The notes beneath the pieces were generated by a model. That model ran no database searches, was not told where the DNA came from, and worked only from the letters and a program-made list of their open reading frames with translations. Below are positions 34,265 to 47,012 of a DNA stretch of 64,000 bases, in pieces; positions within the stretch are counted from its first letter, which is position 1, and each line of letters starts with the position of its first letter. A program made the position numbers and the translations under genes. Location: positions 1,178,001 through 1,242,000 of the forward strand of contig JAUKTV010000001.1 in assembly GCA_030549205.1 (NCBI GenBank), in the 5' to 3' direction. Origin of the DNA: Apiosordaria backusii. Lineage: Eukaryota > Ascomycota > Sordariomycetes > Sordariales > Lasiosphaeriaceae.

Positions 34265-35872
34265 ATGGTGCTTATACCCGAGGTCTCCAAACTGGCGTCT
34301 TCGCGCTCGGCGATCAGACGGTTATTGGCACCGGTTTCAATGACCCCGCCAAAAACACCGGACGCTCCCCCCGCCCGTTTGTCCTTGATCTCAAGACATC
34401 TCGCCCCCGTCTATCCGATCAATACCCCCTACGCTGTCGAACGTCTTCCCAGCTCCATTGACACCTCGCTGCTGCCCAAGACCCAAACGCGCCAGCTTTC
34501 AACATCAACCCCCAAGATGTCTCAACCAGCCCACCCAACGCTCCTGATCCCAGGACCCATTGAGTTTGATGATGCTGTTCTTCAGTCCATGAGTCACTTC
34601 AGGTATGTACGGATGCTTATAATATGAGTTGCCGTCCAGTTAGGTTTCAAGGTTCCAGAGACTGACGCCCATCTTTTCCCAACCCACAGTGAAAGCCATG
34701 TGAGCGCCGGCTTTGTTGCTACCTTTGGCGAGACCCTGTCTATGCTGCGCAAGCTGTTCCAGACTACCGACCCCGCGTCTCAACCATTCGTTCTATCCGG
34801 CTCTGGTACTCTCGGCTGGGATCTTGTTGCCGCGAATTTGATCGAGGCTGGTGAAGATGTGTTGGTGCTTGGAACTGGTTACTTCAGTGATGGCTTTGCC
34901 GACTGCCTCAGAGTGTACGGTGCCAATGTCACCGAGCTCAAGGCCCCCGTAGGCACCAAGCCCACCCTCCCCGAGATCGAAAGGGCTCTGTCCGAGAAGA
35001 AGTACAAGGCCGTCACCGTCACCCACGTTGACACATCAACTGGTGTTCTGAGCGAGCTCAAGGACCTCTCAGCTCTTGTCCACAAGGTGTCGCCGGATAC
35101 CCTCATCATCGTCGACGGTGTCTGCAGTGTTGCGTGTGAGGAGATTGATTTCGATGCTTGGGGCCTCGATGGTGTGGTCACTGCCAGTCAGAAGGCTATC
35201 GGCTGCCCTGCCGGTCTGTCCATTTCCATGTTCAGCGGCCGCGCCATGAAGGCTTTCCAGAATAGGAAGACTCCTCCCTCGGCCTACTTCGCTTCTATGA
35301 AGAACTGGACCCCTAGTAAGTTCACCCTGCGTTGATACACCCATAAAATACCAACTGACCCGATTAGTCATGCAAAACTACGAGGCCAAGAAGCCCTCAT
35401 ACTTTGCTACTCCCTCACCACAGCTGGTCCACGCTCTCCACACTGCCTTGAGCCAGATTCTTGCTAAGCCAGTGGCGGAAAGATTTGCTGGCCACAAGGC
35501 TGCTTCAGACAAGATCAAGGCTGCCGTCGCTGCCCTTGGTCTTAAGCAGGTTGCCGCCAATCCCGATGAGCAGGCTCACGGCATGACTGCCATCTACCTC
35601 CCTGAGGCTGTCAAGGGCGCTGAGCTTCTTCCTATCCTCGCGAAGAAGGGCGTTGTGTTTGCCGGTGGTATCCACAAGGAAATCGTCACCAAGTATATTC
35701 GTTTCGGTCACATGGGTGTTAGTGTGGTGAGTAATCCCAGAATCTCTTTCTCTGCTTATCAAGCAACAATGACACTGACAATCCACAGCTTGACCCCACC
35801 AGGGGCGATATTGAGCGTGCTGTCAAGGCTTTGGAAGAGGGCCTTGCTGAGCTGGGATATACCAAGCCTTGA
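34265..35872 (+). CDS. AGX1: Alanine-glyoxylate aminotransferase
   Basis: Exons 34265-34602, 34690-35315, 35368-35726 and 35789-35872 give 468 residues. This class V PLP-dependent aminotransferase makes glycine from glyoxylate and alanine. Seen: LLIPGPIEF at the substrate end, SGSGTLGWD, VDTSTGVLS, IIVDGVCSV with the PLP-binding Asp, and SQKAIGCPAG with the Schiff-base Lys; the C-terminal small domain ends LGYTKP. No peroxisomal SKL-type tail. The canonical enzyme would start at Met85 (34517, MSQPAHP). The in-frame 84-residue extension is rich in Ser, Arg and Leu and ends RQLSTSTPK, like a mitochondrial presequence, so two isoforms from two starts are likely. Confidence 0.93.
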
Positions 35873-36703
35873 GGATAGAGAAATGCGCAGGATGGTGTGA
35901 ATTTGGATACAAGAATCAGCGGCAATGTCGTCCAATGTTAGAGCGGAAAAAGGGGTGTATAAAGGCAGCCATCTCAAACTAGACGAATATACAAGGCGAA
36001 GTGAATACCCATCACCATCTCAAATGAAGCAGATATTCACTACACCTGATCCCCAAAGCGGTGATAAACAGGCCAAAAAAGGAAGAAAGCAGTCTACAGT
36101 TCAGGCTTTCGCAGCCAGTTCATTGGCTGCAAGTTGACGTGCAGGCTGTTGCAGAGTGGTGGGTGTTCCCGAGCCATTGGAACCGAAGAGGGCTTGATCA
36201 TTGATGACGGGTGGTTGGACGAATGATTGGCTATCGTTTGATGATTGATTTCAAAGCCGCCGGATAATTAAATGACCAGCTCCGGCGCCAAGCACCTAAG
36301 CGCTTCTGGGCAGAACTGGAAGAGCCGACTCTCCACCGCCAGCGAAGCAGGCTGCTGCATGCAAGGCGGGGTTGCTCTGTCTCGCCTAGCAACAATCGAG
36401 AGGCTGGTGGGGTTCGGCCTTCTGAGCTTTCGACCCGACGTTCAATTCTCTTTCCATACTTCCGTCATCCCACTCGACGCAGCACTTGCAACGCTCTCCT
36501 AAAATCTTGACCGCCCTCTCCCCCGCCTTCGACCAAAGACATTTCACCCGACCCTTACCATTTCCAAAGTGGACCGCGACCGTTGTGCCTGAGACTTTCC
36601 CCGCAATCCAACCTCTGCGCACCCTCTGGGCCTCGCCATCTTATCCCCAGTCGGCCTCGTTTTCTAGTACCACGAATCAACTGATAGGTGTGCGACTGCG
36701 ACC
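35873..36703. other. Intergenic between AGX1 and CRM1
   Basis: 831 bp with the AGX1 3' UTR and the CRM1 promoter and 5' leader. Small frames only. Confidence 0.6.
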
Positions 36704-39700
36704 ATGCCGGTCAGTATCGAGGAGTTGGACGCCACTGTCCGTGCCTTCTATGAAGGCCGCGGCGATCAGGTAAATACTGATCCTACGCTTCTGCCGTATA
36801 GGCAGTCTCACCGTTAATGTTGATGCTAACCGCCCATATCTGTTTACAGCAAAAAGCTGCCCAAGCCGCTCTCAACCAGGCAAGTCTGCTTTTACCTCCT
36901 CGCCCACGATACCGACTCGGCAACACCTCTAGCTACCCTACGCCGTCATCGACTAACTCTGCGATTGTAGTTCAAGGAAGACCCTGACGCCTGGTTGATG
37001 GTGGACGACATTCTCTCGAAAGCAAGCTATGAGCAAACAAAATGTTGGTTACTGGCTCTTGGAGCTCATCAGAGCTGCACATGCGTTCGGCGTTGAGATG
37101 GTGCTGACAAGGACTTCTAGTCTTGGGCCTCCAAGTTCTCGATCATGTTATCATGACGAGGTGGAAGGTTCTGCCACGAGAGCAATGCCAAGGTAGGTTA
37201 CTATGGTGTTGTCGATTGCACTCAAAGGGCAGGTGAGCTGATGTTGTATAGGAATCCGTAACTTCGTCGTCTTGACCATCATGAACTGCTCAGGCTCCGA
37301 AGAGTCGCTCAAGGCCAATCGCACACTTCTCAACAAGCTGAACCTCGTCCTTGTGTCCGTCCTGAAGCAGGAATGGCCTCACAACTGGCCCACATTTATC
37401 AACGAGATTATCTCCGCCTGCCACTCGAGTCTGTCAGTATGCGAGAATAACATGACGATTCTGAGACTCCTCTCCGAAGAGGTATTCGACTACTCAGCCG
37501 AACAAATGACCTCGACCAAGACCCGCAACCTCAAGACGACGATGTGCAATGAGTTCTCCCAGATCTTCCAGCTCTGCCAAGAAATTCTCAACAGCGCGAC
37601 CCAACCGAGCCTCATCAAGGCCACTCTCCAGACATTGTTGCGCTTTTGCAACTGGATTCCTTTGGGGTATATTTTCGAGACGCCACTCATTGATACCCTC
37701 AGGACCCGATTCCTCGAGGTGCCTGAGTTCCGGAATCTCACACTGCAATGTTTGACGGAAATTGGTGGTCTGCAAACGGGAGGCCCTGGCCAGGTTAACT
37801 CTTATGATGAGCAGCTGGTCAAGATGTTTACCGAGACCTTGACGCAAATTTCCAACATTATTCCCCTGGAGATGGATCTCAAGACAACATATCCTCAAAG
37901 TAACTCTCGTGACCAGGAGACTATCCAGAACCTGGCACTTTTCTTGTGCAACTTCTATTCTGCACACCTGCCATTGATCGAGAATCTTCCCAACCGCGAC
38001 TTCCTTACCCACGGCCACTTTTACCTCATTCGGATTTCGCAAATCGACGACCGCGAGATGTTCAAGATCTGCCTCGACTACTGGCTTAAACTGGTACAAG
38101 AACTCTATGAGGAGATGCAGTCGCTGCCTCTATCCGACATGACAGCTATGGGCGTGTTGGGTGGAGGTGGCGCCCCTAATCCAGCGCTGCTCAACAACTA
38201 CCCGCTCCGTAAGCACAAGTACAACGAGGTGCTGTCAAACTTGAGAGTGGTCATGATCGAGAAGATGGTCCGGCCCGAGGAAGTCTTGATCGTAGAGAAC
38301 GATGAGGGAGAAATCGTTCGCGAATTCGTCAAGGAAACGGACACTGTCCAGCTCTACAAGACCATCCGCGAGTGTCTTGTTTACCTCACCCATCTCGATG
38401 TTGTCGACACAGAGCAAATCATGACCGAGAAGCTGTCACGGCAGGTCGACAGATCCGAGTGGTCATGGCACAACTGCAACGTGCTCTGCTGGGCCATTGG
38501 CTCCATCTCTTTGGCCATGAACGAAGAGACGGAGAAGCGCTTTTTGGTGACCGTTATCAAAGAGCTACTCGGTCTCACAGAAATTCAGCGCGGCAAAGAC
38601 AACAAGGCCGTTGTCGCCAGTAACATCATGTATATTGTTGGACAGTACCCCCGCTTCCTAAAGGCTCACTGGAAGTTCCTTAAGACGGTCGTCAATAAGC
38701 TTTTCGAGTTTATGCACGAGTCCCACGAAGGTATGTCTTCTTATCTGAATCCAAATATCGTTGCAGATCACTAACCCTCAAGCAGGCGTTCAGGACATGG
38801 CTTGCGATACTTTCATCAAGATTGCGAAGCAGTGCAGGCGTCATTTTGTCGCTCTCCAGCCAAGCGAGACTGAGCCTTTTATTGAGGAGATCATCCGCAA
38901 CCTTGGTAGGATCACGTCTGACTTGACTCCTCAGCAAGTCCATACCTTCTATGAGGCCTGCGGATACATGGTGGCTGCACAGGGCAACAGGAACGTTCAG
39001 GAGCGTCTGTTGACTGAACTGATGAACATCCCCAACACCGCCTGGGACCAGATCATCCAGGCGGCGACTCAGGACTCCAGCATTCTCCAGAATGCCGATA
39101 CCATCAAGATTATCGGCAACATCATGAAGACTAACGTGTCAGCCTGCTCATCCATCGGCACGTATTTCTTCCCTCAGATCGGCCGCCTCTACAACAACAT
39201 GTTGGAGATGTACGCTACTACGAGTCAACTGATCTCTCAGGCTGTTTCCCGTGAAGGCGAGGTCGCGACGAAGATGCCCATCGTGCGCGGCTTGCGCACC
39301 ATCAAGAAGGAGATTCTGAAGCTTGTTGAGACCTTCATTGACAAGGCAGAGGACCTGCAGACGGTTCGGGCCCAGATGGTTCCTCAACTTCTGGACTCCG
39401 TTCTCGTTGACTACAACCGCAATGTCCCCGGCGCGCGCGACGCTGAAGTGCTTAGGTGCATGACCGCCATGATTACCAAGCTCTCTGGATTGATGGAGGA
39501 CCAGGTTCCAGTTATCATGGAGAATGTTTTCGAATGCACCTTGGAAATGATCAACAAGGACTTTTCCGAATTCCCCGAGCACCGCGTCGAGTTCTTCAAC
39601 CTGCTCCGGGCCATCAACCTTCACTGCTTCCCTGCACTCCTGAAGCTCGACAACCGCCAATTCAAGTTTGTGATCGACTCGTGCTTGTGGGCCAGCAAGC

Positions 39701-40356
39701 ACGATAACCGCGACGTGGAAACTGCAGGACTTAACATGTGCCTGGAGTTGATCAACAACATTGCGGAGAAGACGGACGTGGCGACCTCAAATGCCTTCTT
39801 CCAGCAGTTCTTCCTCCCCATTCTGCAGGATGTCTTCTTCGTTCTGACTGATCAGGACCACAAGGCTGGCTTCAAGACCCAGTCCATGCTCTTGATGCGC
39901 ATGTTTTACTTCATCAGCCCTGCTGATGGTACCCAGCCCAAGATCCAGGGGCCAATTTATACCCCGGAACAAGCTCAGGCGGGAACCAGCAACAAGGATT
40001 TCCTTGGCTTGTTTGTGAGCCAGCTTCTCCAAAACGCCTTCTCCAACCTCACTGCGTAAGTAACCCTCATGAACTGCTGGCTCCCTCACATGTATATGAA
40101 CTAACTTGACAAAAACAGTCCGCAAATCACGGCGTTTGTGGAAGGTCTCTTCACCCTCAACACGCAATATGACAAGTTCAGACTAGCGCTGCGCGATTTC
40201 CTGATTTCGTTGCGTGAGTTCGCGGGCGACAATGCCGAACTCTACCTGGTTGAGAAGGAGCAGATGGAACGGGACGCCCGGCAGGCCGACTTGGAGCGTC
40301 GTTCCAAGGTCGGTGGTCTGCTCAAGCCGTCCGAGCTCGAGGATGAGGACCTTTGA
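36704..40356 (+). CDS. CRM1: Exportin 1 (CRM1/Xpo1)
   Basis: Seven exons: 36704-36769, 36850-36879, 36971-37043, 37121-37192, 37252-38730, 38786-40055 and 40119-40356; 1075 residues, normal for the family. HEAT-repeat nuclear export receptor that binds RanGTP and leucine-rich export signals. Seen: importin-beta N-terminal part (DPDAWLMVDDIL), CRIME-like LKQEWPHNWPTF, CNEFSQIFQLC, NWIPLGYIFET, the acidic loop VVENDEGEIVREF, and the NES-groove part NIMYIVGQYPRFLKAHW, KTVVNKLFEFMHESHEG. The leptomycin-reactive Cys of human (C528) and fission yeast enzymes is Thr523 here (LLGLTEIQ). Intron 2 uses a GC donor (GCAAGT) and exon 2 is only 30 nt; intron 3 has a GTTGGT donor. Confidence 0.96.
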
Positions 40357-43296
40357 CTGGACCAAGAGTTCCGTACCGAGTTTGCACCATCACATGAATC
40401 TAACTCAGCAACGGTAGAGCCGCGGCTGGATGGGGAATATGACGGCTGGGATCTCTACGGGGTTTAGCAAAATAAGCACACGCCATGTTTTGGGCGTGCT
40501 ATCCCACATCATCATTTTCCAGGATTCAGGTCATCTCCCGAATTTTTTCTTGCGTTAGCTATGCGACGCACTTGTAGTGATACCATTAGAGACAGGGAAC
40601 GAGCTTGTTGGTTTTTTTTTATGTCAATGAACGCATCCCGTCAAAAGATTGGGCCGGCGGATCTGCCTGTGTTGGGTGGAATTTCTGCTTTCGTTTCTTT
40701 ATTAAATAAGTTTTACGCTTTCTCTCTTAACGATGGCAAAGTGTTTTGGTGGAGGATAAGAAAACAAAAATTGAAGGCCACCAGCCCAATGATCAGGGAC
40801 GGCCAATTCGTTCAGGGGAGAATGTTGAAAAGGGGGCGGATGAGTGCTTGTCGGATTTACAGTTTCAGCGGCATTGTGCTGACGGGAGTTGCTCAAGACC
40901 ATTTTCACTGAGGACGAAGAAGAAGAATTACAGGAAAAAAGAGGCACGTTCAGGAAGGGGAGAGAGGTGGAAGCAAAGTGGGAGGAGGGGCGGGGCGGTG
41001 GATGCCTGGCTGGATGTGAAAATCCCCTTGGACTCCCTAACAAGAGGAGTGACTGGGGGGAAGGCCGAGATGGCGAACCGGAAACAAGCATATGTGAGGT
41101 GATGAATGACAGCGCAGATAATAAACCTGACATAGACATTTTTTCTTGTGATTACGGTGTTGTGTGTGTGTGGATTGGGTGTGATGTGATGTGATACTGG
41201 GTCAAGATTGTCCGCGAATGAACGCTAGCTACGGATTAGAGAGATGATAACTCGAGATTTTCAACCCTATTTCTTGTGCTCCTTTCAGAAGCTCCCAGCA
41301 CGTAAAAGAGGTGTGGAAGATGTGTGTTTGTTTCCATAATGACCTACACATCACAATTGTCAAGTTGCAAGACAATAAAACAAGTTTGGTTGGGGGTCTG
41401 ATGATGGGCGGTAGCGGTAGATACACTTCGAACCTACATACACTACGCGATCATCGTTGGTTGGATGGCCGGTTATTGCGGCATGGGGTTGAGGATACGA
41501 AGTGTGTTGGTGCAAAAGGAGGGTATCGGTTATTGCGGCATGGTCGAATACCATCAGTAAACTCTGGGCCTTTGGTATCATGAGAATGTCTTGGATGACG
41601 TTGAATGGGAATAAGATCTTGGACTTGGAGATCCTGTCATCAGTGCGTAGTGTGTTATATGTTTGAACCAACAACTTGATATGTTGAACATAGTAGTGAA
41701 CGGGCCGTACATCCGTTCGGCGGCAGTTCCCGTATGTACTCTGTATCCCCCACCTTTTATCTGCTGCGCCAGAAACCTGAAAGCTGACCGATTGCGTTAT
41801 CGGCGTGAGATATTGCTTCCAGAAGGAGGATCATCATTGATATGGTGTGGAATTAAAAACTTGGTGGCTAGGCGAGGAAGGATCAGGATACACACGAAAC
41901 AACAAAGTTCCTGAAGGTATTGAGCCAGTGGGAATCTCGCCGAGTTTGTCGACCACCATCATGCAAAGGCGGGATCTTTTTCGGCCTTTTGGCAGGTCTG
42001 ATTCCCTGTCGTCTGACGACACAAGGTGGGATGGCAGTTGGTTTTGGTGGGGCAATGGGCAGACTTGAGCTTGCGTGGGGGAGCATGCATGCGCGGGGAG
42101 CTATCGCTATTCCTGTTTGGGGATGGCGCATCTATGGCAACACGAACTTCAGGTTTGAGGTTGGCACACCTTGGATGGTTGTCCTGCTGATGTGATTGGT
42201 TGAAGAGGGATAAGCGGGCTGCAATATTCGGGATGTTTGAGCCGCGAGCTTGCGTGGACTTTGAGAACATCATGTCGAGTACTACAATCTGTGATGTGAG
42301 GAATTGAGGACCAAGACAGGCGGGGTGGCAGTTGGCTTTGGTAGCGGGCGCCTTGGCTAGTGATAACTCACGATATTTCCCTGCTGAATCCGTGCAAATC
42401 CCGTTGGAGTTGGGCTGACCAGGGGGGAAACATCGAGATCTTGTCGCGGGGGGTTGCTGCAGCCGAACCATGGCAGACCACAAACCAAGCTCCACACGCG
42501 ATATCGCGATATGGCAGGTGTTGGAAAAAAACAGAATCAGGTAACCCGTGTTGGCTTTTTGTGATGACCCAGTTAAATGGGTGGTGTTGCGTCTTGTCGT
42601 TTCTGTCACACCTTGAGTGGTCCTAATCGTTGATCGTTGTTATTATCTTTGACCTCCCCGCCATGTGCTGTTGCTGCCAACTTCCCACCTCTTCTTCCTC
42701 AGCTACAACACCCAAGTCACTCGTTTGACGATAACAGGCCAGGACAGCTGAGGACCAGGGCCGCTTCCGGGGCAAGCAAACGGAGACTGAGCGGTGAACA
42801 CCTCTTGACGATACGGGGCCACTCGTTTTTTTTTGCTCGTACATACAATCAGTCGACTATCGATTCCGCCGGATTGGGTGACTGATAGAAAACACCACTT
42901 GAGACGAGAAAGAAGGAGCAAAAGAATACGAGGCACTCGTTTTTTCTTGGGTCCGAACTGGCTGTTTGATCATCCCACACTCGCACTTGCTCTCCCAGCA
43001 CAGCGGTTTTGGTTTGGTTTGGACCGTTCAGTTCAACGGTCGCGCCTTCCCGTCGTTTGTAGCTCTTCGCTTTGGTGCTTGGCAACAAAACGTTTGGTTT
43101 GAATACTATCACATCACCCCAAGCAACACCACAACGACACCAAAAATATTTTTGTTTCGACGATTCTGCTGCAAAAATATTCGAAGCAGTGTTTCGGAAA
43201 ACATCTCTCGACATTAGGTATTTTGTATCAACTTGGCAAAGAATCTTGTCCACCTCTTGGCGGTCCTGTCGTGGCAGGGAACACCAGCTCCCAAAA
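40357..43296. other. Long intergenic region upstream of the GH72 gene
   Basis: 2.9 kb with no recognisable gene. The longest frame (41959-42609, minus, 216 codons) has no motif and biased low complexity. There are small direct repeats: a 17-bp exact repeat at 41470-41486 and 41527-41543, and a degenerate 26-bp repeat at about 42024 and 42319 containing GGCAGTTGG. The stretch before the GH72 start (42900-43290) is likely a long 5' leader. Confidence 0.55.
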
Positions 43297-44812
43297 ATGA
43301 AGCTTTCTTGGCTTGCCGCGATTGCGGCGCTCGGCGTCGCCAAAACCGTTGAGGCCATCGGCCCAGTCACCGCTGTGGGGAATAAGTTTTTTACTCCGGA
43401 TGGGAAGCAATTTTTTGTGAAGGGTATGTTTTTCTTCTTTCGTTTGATCAATTGGATTTTTGACTAATTTTTTTGGGTGTTGTAGGCATTGCATATCAGT
43501 TGACAGAGGGTGAGTTTTGGCAGAAATGGCTTACACGACTTATAAGTCGCACAAGATATGCAGCTAACACAGCATCACAACAGGTGACCCCTTGGTCGAT
43601 ACAGAGCAGTGCAAGCGTGATGTGGCGCTCATGAAGACACTCGGCACTAATGCAATCAGAGTCTACCATGTCGATCCCTCAAAAAATCACGACGGCTGCA
43701 TGAAGGCCCTGAACGATGCTGGCATCACCGCCCTCATCGACCTGGATACGTTTGATACGTATATCCTTCCTGTACGATCCCTACACACTACTACTTCTCA
43801 TCAAACTCACAAAAACTAACTTACCCCCCAGGCCACACCCGCCTGGACCCAAACCATGCACGACCGCTACGCTGAGGTCATGGACGCCTTCATCAAATAC
43901 GACAACGTTCTAGGCTTCTTCGTTGGCAACGAAATCATCTCCACCGAAGCCCACTCCAACGCAGCTCCCTTCATCAAAGCCGCCGTCCGCGACATGAAAG
44001 CCCACCGCTCCGCCAAAAAATACCGTGAAGTCCCCATTGGGTACTCCGCGGCCGACATTGCCGAGCTTCGCCCAATGCTCCAAGACTATTTGACCTGCGG
44101 CGGAAACTCTTCCGAGAATGTCGATTTCTTCGCGTTGAATAGCTACGAGTGGTGCGATCCTTCTACCTACGAAACTTCAGGATATGTCAACCTGCAGAAA
44201 CAGGCCAAGGACTTCCCGGTGCCCATTTTCTTTAGTGAGACGGGGTGTAACGTGCCAGGCCCGAGATTGTTCGATGACCAACTGGCGATTTTTGGGCCGC
44301 AGATGATTAATGACTGGTCGGGGGCGATTGTCTATGAATGGATACAGGAGGCGAATCATTATGGGTTGATTACGTATGGGACGCCGACGAAGGTGGAGGA
44401 TGCGATTGGAGGTTTTCTGAGGAGTGGAACCCCGACGCCGGTTCTTCCTGACTTTGAGAATTTGAAGGAGAAGTGGGAGCAGGTTGGGCAGCCGACTGGG
44501 GTGGTGAAGGGAAAGTATGATGTTAAGCACGTGTCTACGAGGCCGTGTCCGGAGCCGACGGAGGGAGGGTGGTTGGTGAGGGGGAATGTCAAGTTGCCGA
44601 GTGTGGGGGAGAGTTTTACGGGGACGTTTGAGAGTATGGCTAGTGTTACTGCTGCTCCTACGAGTGCGACTTCCGGGGAGGAGGGGGGGACGGGCACAGC
44701 TGCTAATCCGGCCAGGGAGACTCAGAATCCGGCTGCGCCGACAAAGGTTGTGTTTAGGGGGATGGTGGCGGGCTTGGTGGGGGTGATGTTGTTTTTTACA
44801 GTTTGGTTTTAG
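43297..44812 (+). CDS. GH72 beta-1,3-glucanosyltransferase, GPI-anchored (GEL/GAS family)
   Basis: Exons 43297-43423, 43486-43509, 43584-43771 and 43832-44812 give 439 residues. Signal peptide about 1-20 (MKLSWLAAIAALGVAKTVEA). The GH72 catalytic domain runs to about residue 340, with NAIRVYHVD, the acid/base Glu in FFVGNEI and the nucleophile Glu in IFFSETGCN. It cuts and rejoins beta-1,3-glucan chains and so lengthens cell-wall glucan on the plasma membrane outside. No C-terminal CBM43/X8 Cys-rich module is present, so it belongs to the short (GH72 minus) class. A Ser/Thr/Ala linker and a hydrophobic end (GMVAGLVGVMLFFTVWF) indicate GPI anchoring. Exon 2 is only 24 nt. Confidence 0.95.
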
Positions 44813-45574
44813 AGAGGGATGGGGATGTTTACTTCTTACTGTCCTTACAAAAGTTACTGGGTTACTGGGTATCAGCATGGGACATGCATATCAAGCATCT
44901 GGTCATGGGATATGGGCATCGGTTTGGGAAAAGGTTACTGGGGACTGGGAAAGAGATGGCGTTGTGGGATTTATTTTGACTTTACTTCTTTTCTGAGCAT
45001 GAGCTACGGGAATACGTTTGCATGCATGGACTTTTAAGAGGGTTGAGGGGCTTTCCTTTGTTTGCCATGACGAGCTAATGTTGAGCTAATGCTTTTTATG
45101 AGGGAACACGTCGTGATCAAGCAAAGATGAGGTGCGAGAGTTATGTGGGGATCAATGTCAGGGACATGCGAGGAAGGTGGTTTGCCATCCTGGACTGTCG
45201 GGAACAGGCATAATTGTTAATGCTGGGACGATAACGAGTATTGAAATCGCGTCACCGTCTTTGCGGTGGTGGATTCTGGTCAACATGGAGTTTCTTTCAT
45301 GTTACACTGTACATACCTTATCAGAGAACACAGCAGGAAGGGGGCGCGACTTCCCGCCTTGGTACATAATATATCCAAGTGTAAGAGATAAATCTCGTGG
45401 CGGTCCCAGCAATCTCATAGTGTCGGTTAATGACATTAGGGGTCTTGATGATCTCGGAAGTTGGCCAAGCAAAAACGAGATGCCATTCGGCCGGGTGCCT
45501 GTTATCTGTACAACATCAACACTCTCTTCCAATGACAAATCGAGGCTCTCATTGTTTGAACACTACAGCTCTCG
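44813..45574. other. Convergent 3' region of GH72 gene and RAX1
   Basis: 762 bp between two stop codons facing each other. The plus-strand frame at 45132-46001 runs antisense into RAX1 and is judged spurious. Confidence 0.6.
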
Positions 45575-47012
45575 TCAGAATAAGTTTCGCCCAGGTATAA
45601 ACAACCCCCCCACGACCAACCCCGACGCTAGAAGCCCAGCCCATAGTATAGACTGGAATACAATCCGATCTTGCATCACGATGAGTGATTTGCTTTCCAG
45701 TGGTACCGTGGTGTCGAACACCCTTTCCACCCACCCCCGTTGTTGGTATCGTTCCCCCCAGCTGATCCCCTCTTCTGTTGTTGCCTTGCCGAGTGGGACT
45801 GAACTCAAGGAGTCGGTGGTAGAAACTGTATCCCTCCTCCCATGTCCTATTCCTTCCTGTCCCTCCCCCTGGTTCAGTGATTCCCAAGGTCGTAGCTGTC
45901 GTCGCTGTTTGACATGCAAGATGACATCCACTCCTTTGATAGCGGCAAAGGCTCCGGTTAATCCAGGCCAGAAGAATACCAGCGCGATGACCCGGAGATA
46001 GGGGGATTGTTTGGACAGTATCAGTACCATCTCTACTATAAAGCCGAGCAGCACCATCAGCGCGCAGACTAGGCAAGTGAATACTAATCTTGCCTTGTTG
46101 GCGTTGCGGATGGAGTATCGGATGAATGCTGGGTGGAGGAGGTTGCGGAGGGTGGACTCGACGGACATGAATGCGGGCAACAAAGCGGTGGGGTGGGTGG
46201 TGTGCTGTACCGCGCGGAGACATGACTCCCTGTCTTGTTGGGAGAGACACTTTAGGGTGTCGGGGGAGGAGAGGAAAGTTTTGGTGATGCGGGAGAGTTC
46301 GGGGTGGTTGGGTTGGATTGTGACTTGTTCTTACGTTAGTTAGCCCATCCCACGACAAAATAGAAGGGGGACATACAGGGTTGCCAACTGCTGGATTTTA
46401 CTGATTCCGTCGGGCTGAGGATACTAGACATGGAAGATGGTGTCCTGGGGGTCTTTGGCTGTGATTGTTGGGATAATGAAGACACACCACTGGCCGCCGT
46501 GAGGGTGGATGATGCCGAGCTCGACCGACTCCTCGAGCTGTCTTGGGTTGTCGTTGCTTGTGCTTCAATCGGTTGGCGATTTGACTGGGAATCCATCTCC
46601 ATAACCGCAAGAACCTTCTCCATCTTCAGACTCCTCGCCCGCTTGTGGCTATACGTGACAAACCTCGCTGCTCTGGGGCCCTCTGCCGCCTTTTCTGGGT
46701 CCCATGCTGGAGACAATGCTTTTTGTCGGGGGAGGAGCTGGGACCAGCGCTGGACGTAGTCCCAGTACCAGAGGAAGAAGTGGAGGACTTCGGGGCAGTG
46801 CGAGGAATGGGTGAGGTAGAGGGTGAAATCGGATAGGGAGCAGGGCTGGGCTGGGGTTAATGGTGATAATGAGGGACTGATTACGGGGGGGGGGGGGGGG
46901 AGCTTACGGATGCTGTTTGGTTCTTGACTACATTTTCGAAGGAGAGTTCTTGTGGGATCTTGCTTTTGGGGGTTGGTTGGGGGAGTTGGTTTGCTGCTTC
47001 GAAGTCTGACAT
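45575..47012 (-). CDS. RAX1: Rax1-like RGS-domain membrane protein
   Basis: Exons 47012-46908, 46845-46377 and 46323-45575 give 440 residues; introns are 62 and 52 nt. The N-terminal half carries an RGS-like region: CSLSDFTLYLTHSSH, LHFFLWYWDYVQRW and, after a Ser/Thr-rich insert, WQPFTIQPNHPELSRI and ALLPAFMSVESTLRNLLHPAF. Three hydrophobic segments follow (about residues 250-275, 285-305 and 415-435, the first ARLVFTCLVCALMVLLGF). This matches Rax1, which with Rax2 marks division or growth sites in yeasts; in filamentous fungi related RGS proteins affect polarity and stress. The first intron holds a run of 16 C directly after its donor. Confidence 0.85.
46885..46900 (-). repeat. G16 (C16 in the transcript) in RAX1 intron 1
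   Basis: Sixteen consecutive G on the plus strand, i.e. C16 eight bases into the RAX1 intron. Prone to slippage and to sequencing length error. Confidence 0.85.

Noticed and set aside
41959..42609. 216-codon minus-strand frame
   Set aside because: No motif or signal, biased composition, includes the degenerate direct repeats; no splice support.
45132..46001. 289-codon plus-strand frame
   Set aside because: Mostly antisense to the last RAX1 exon.
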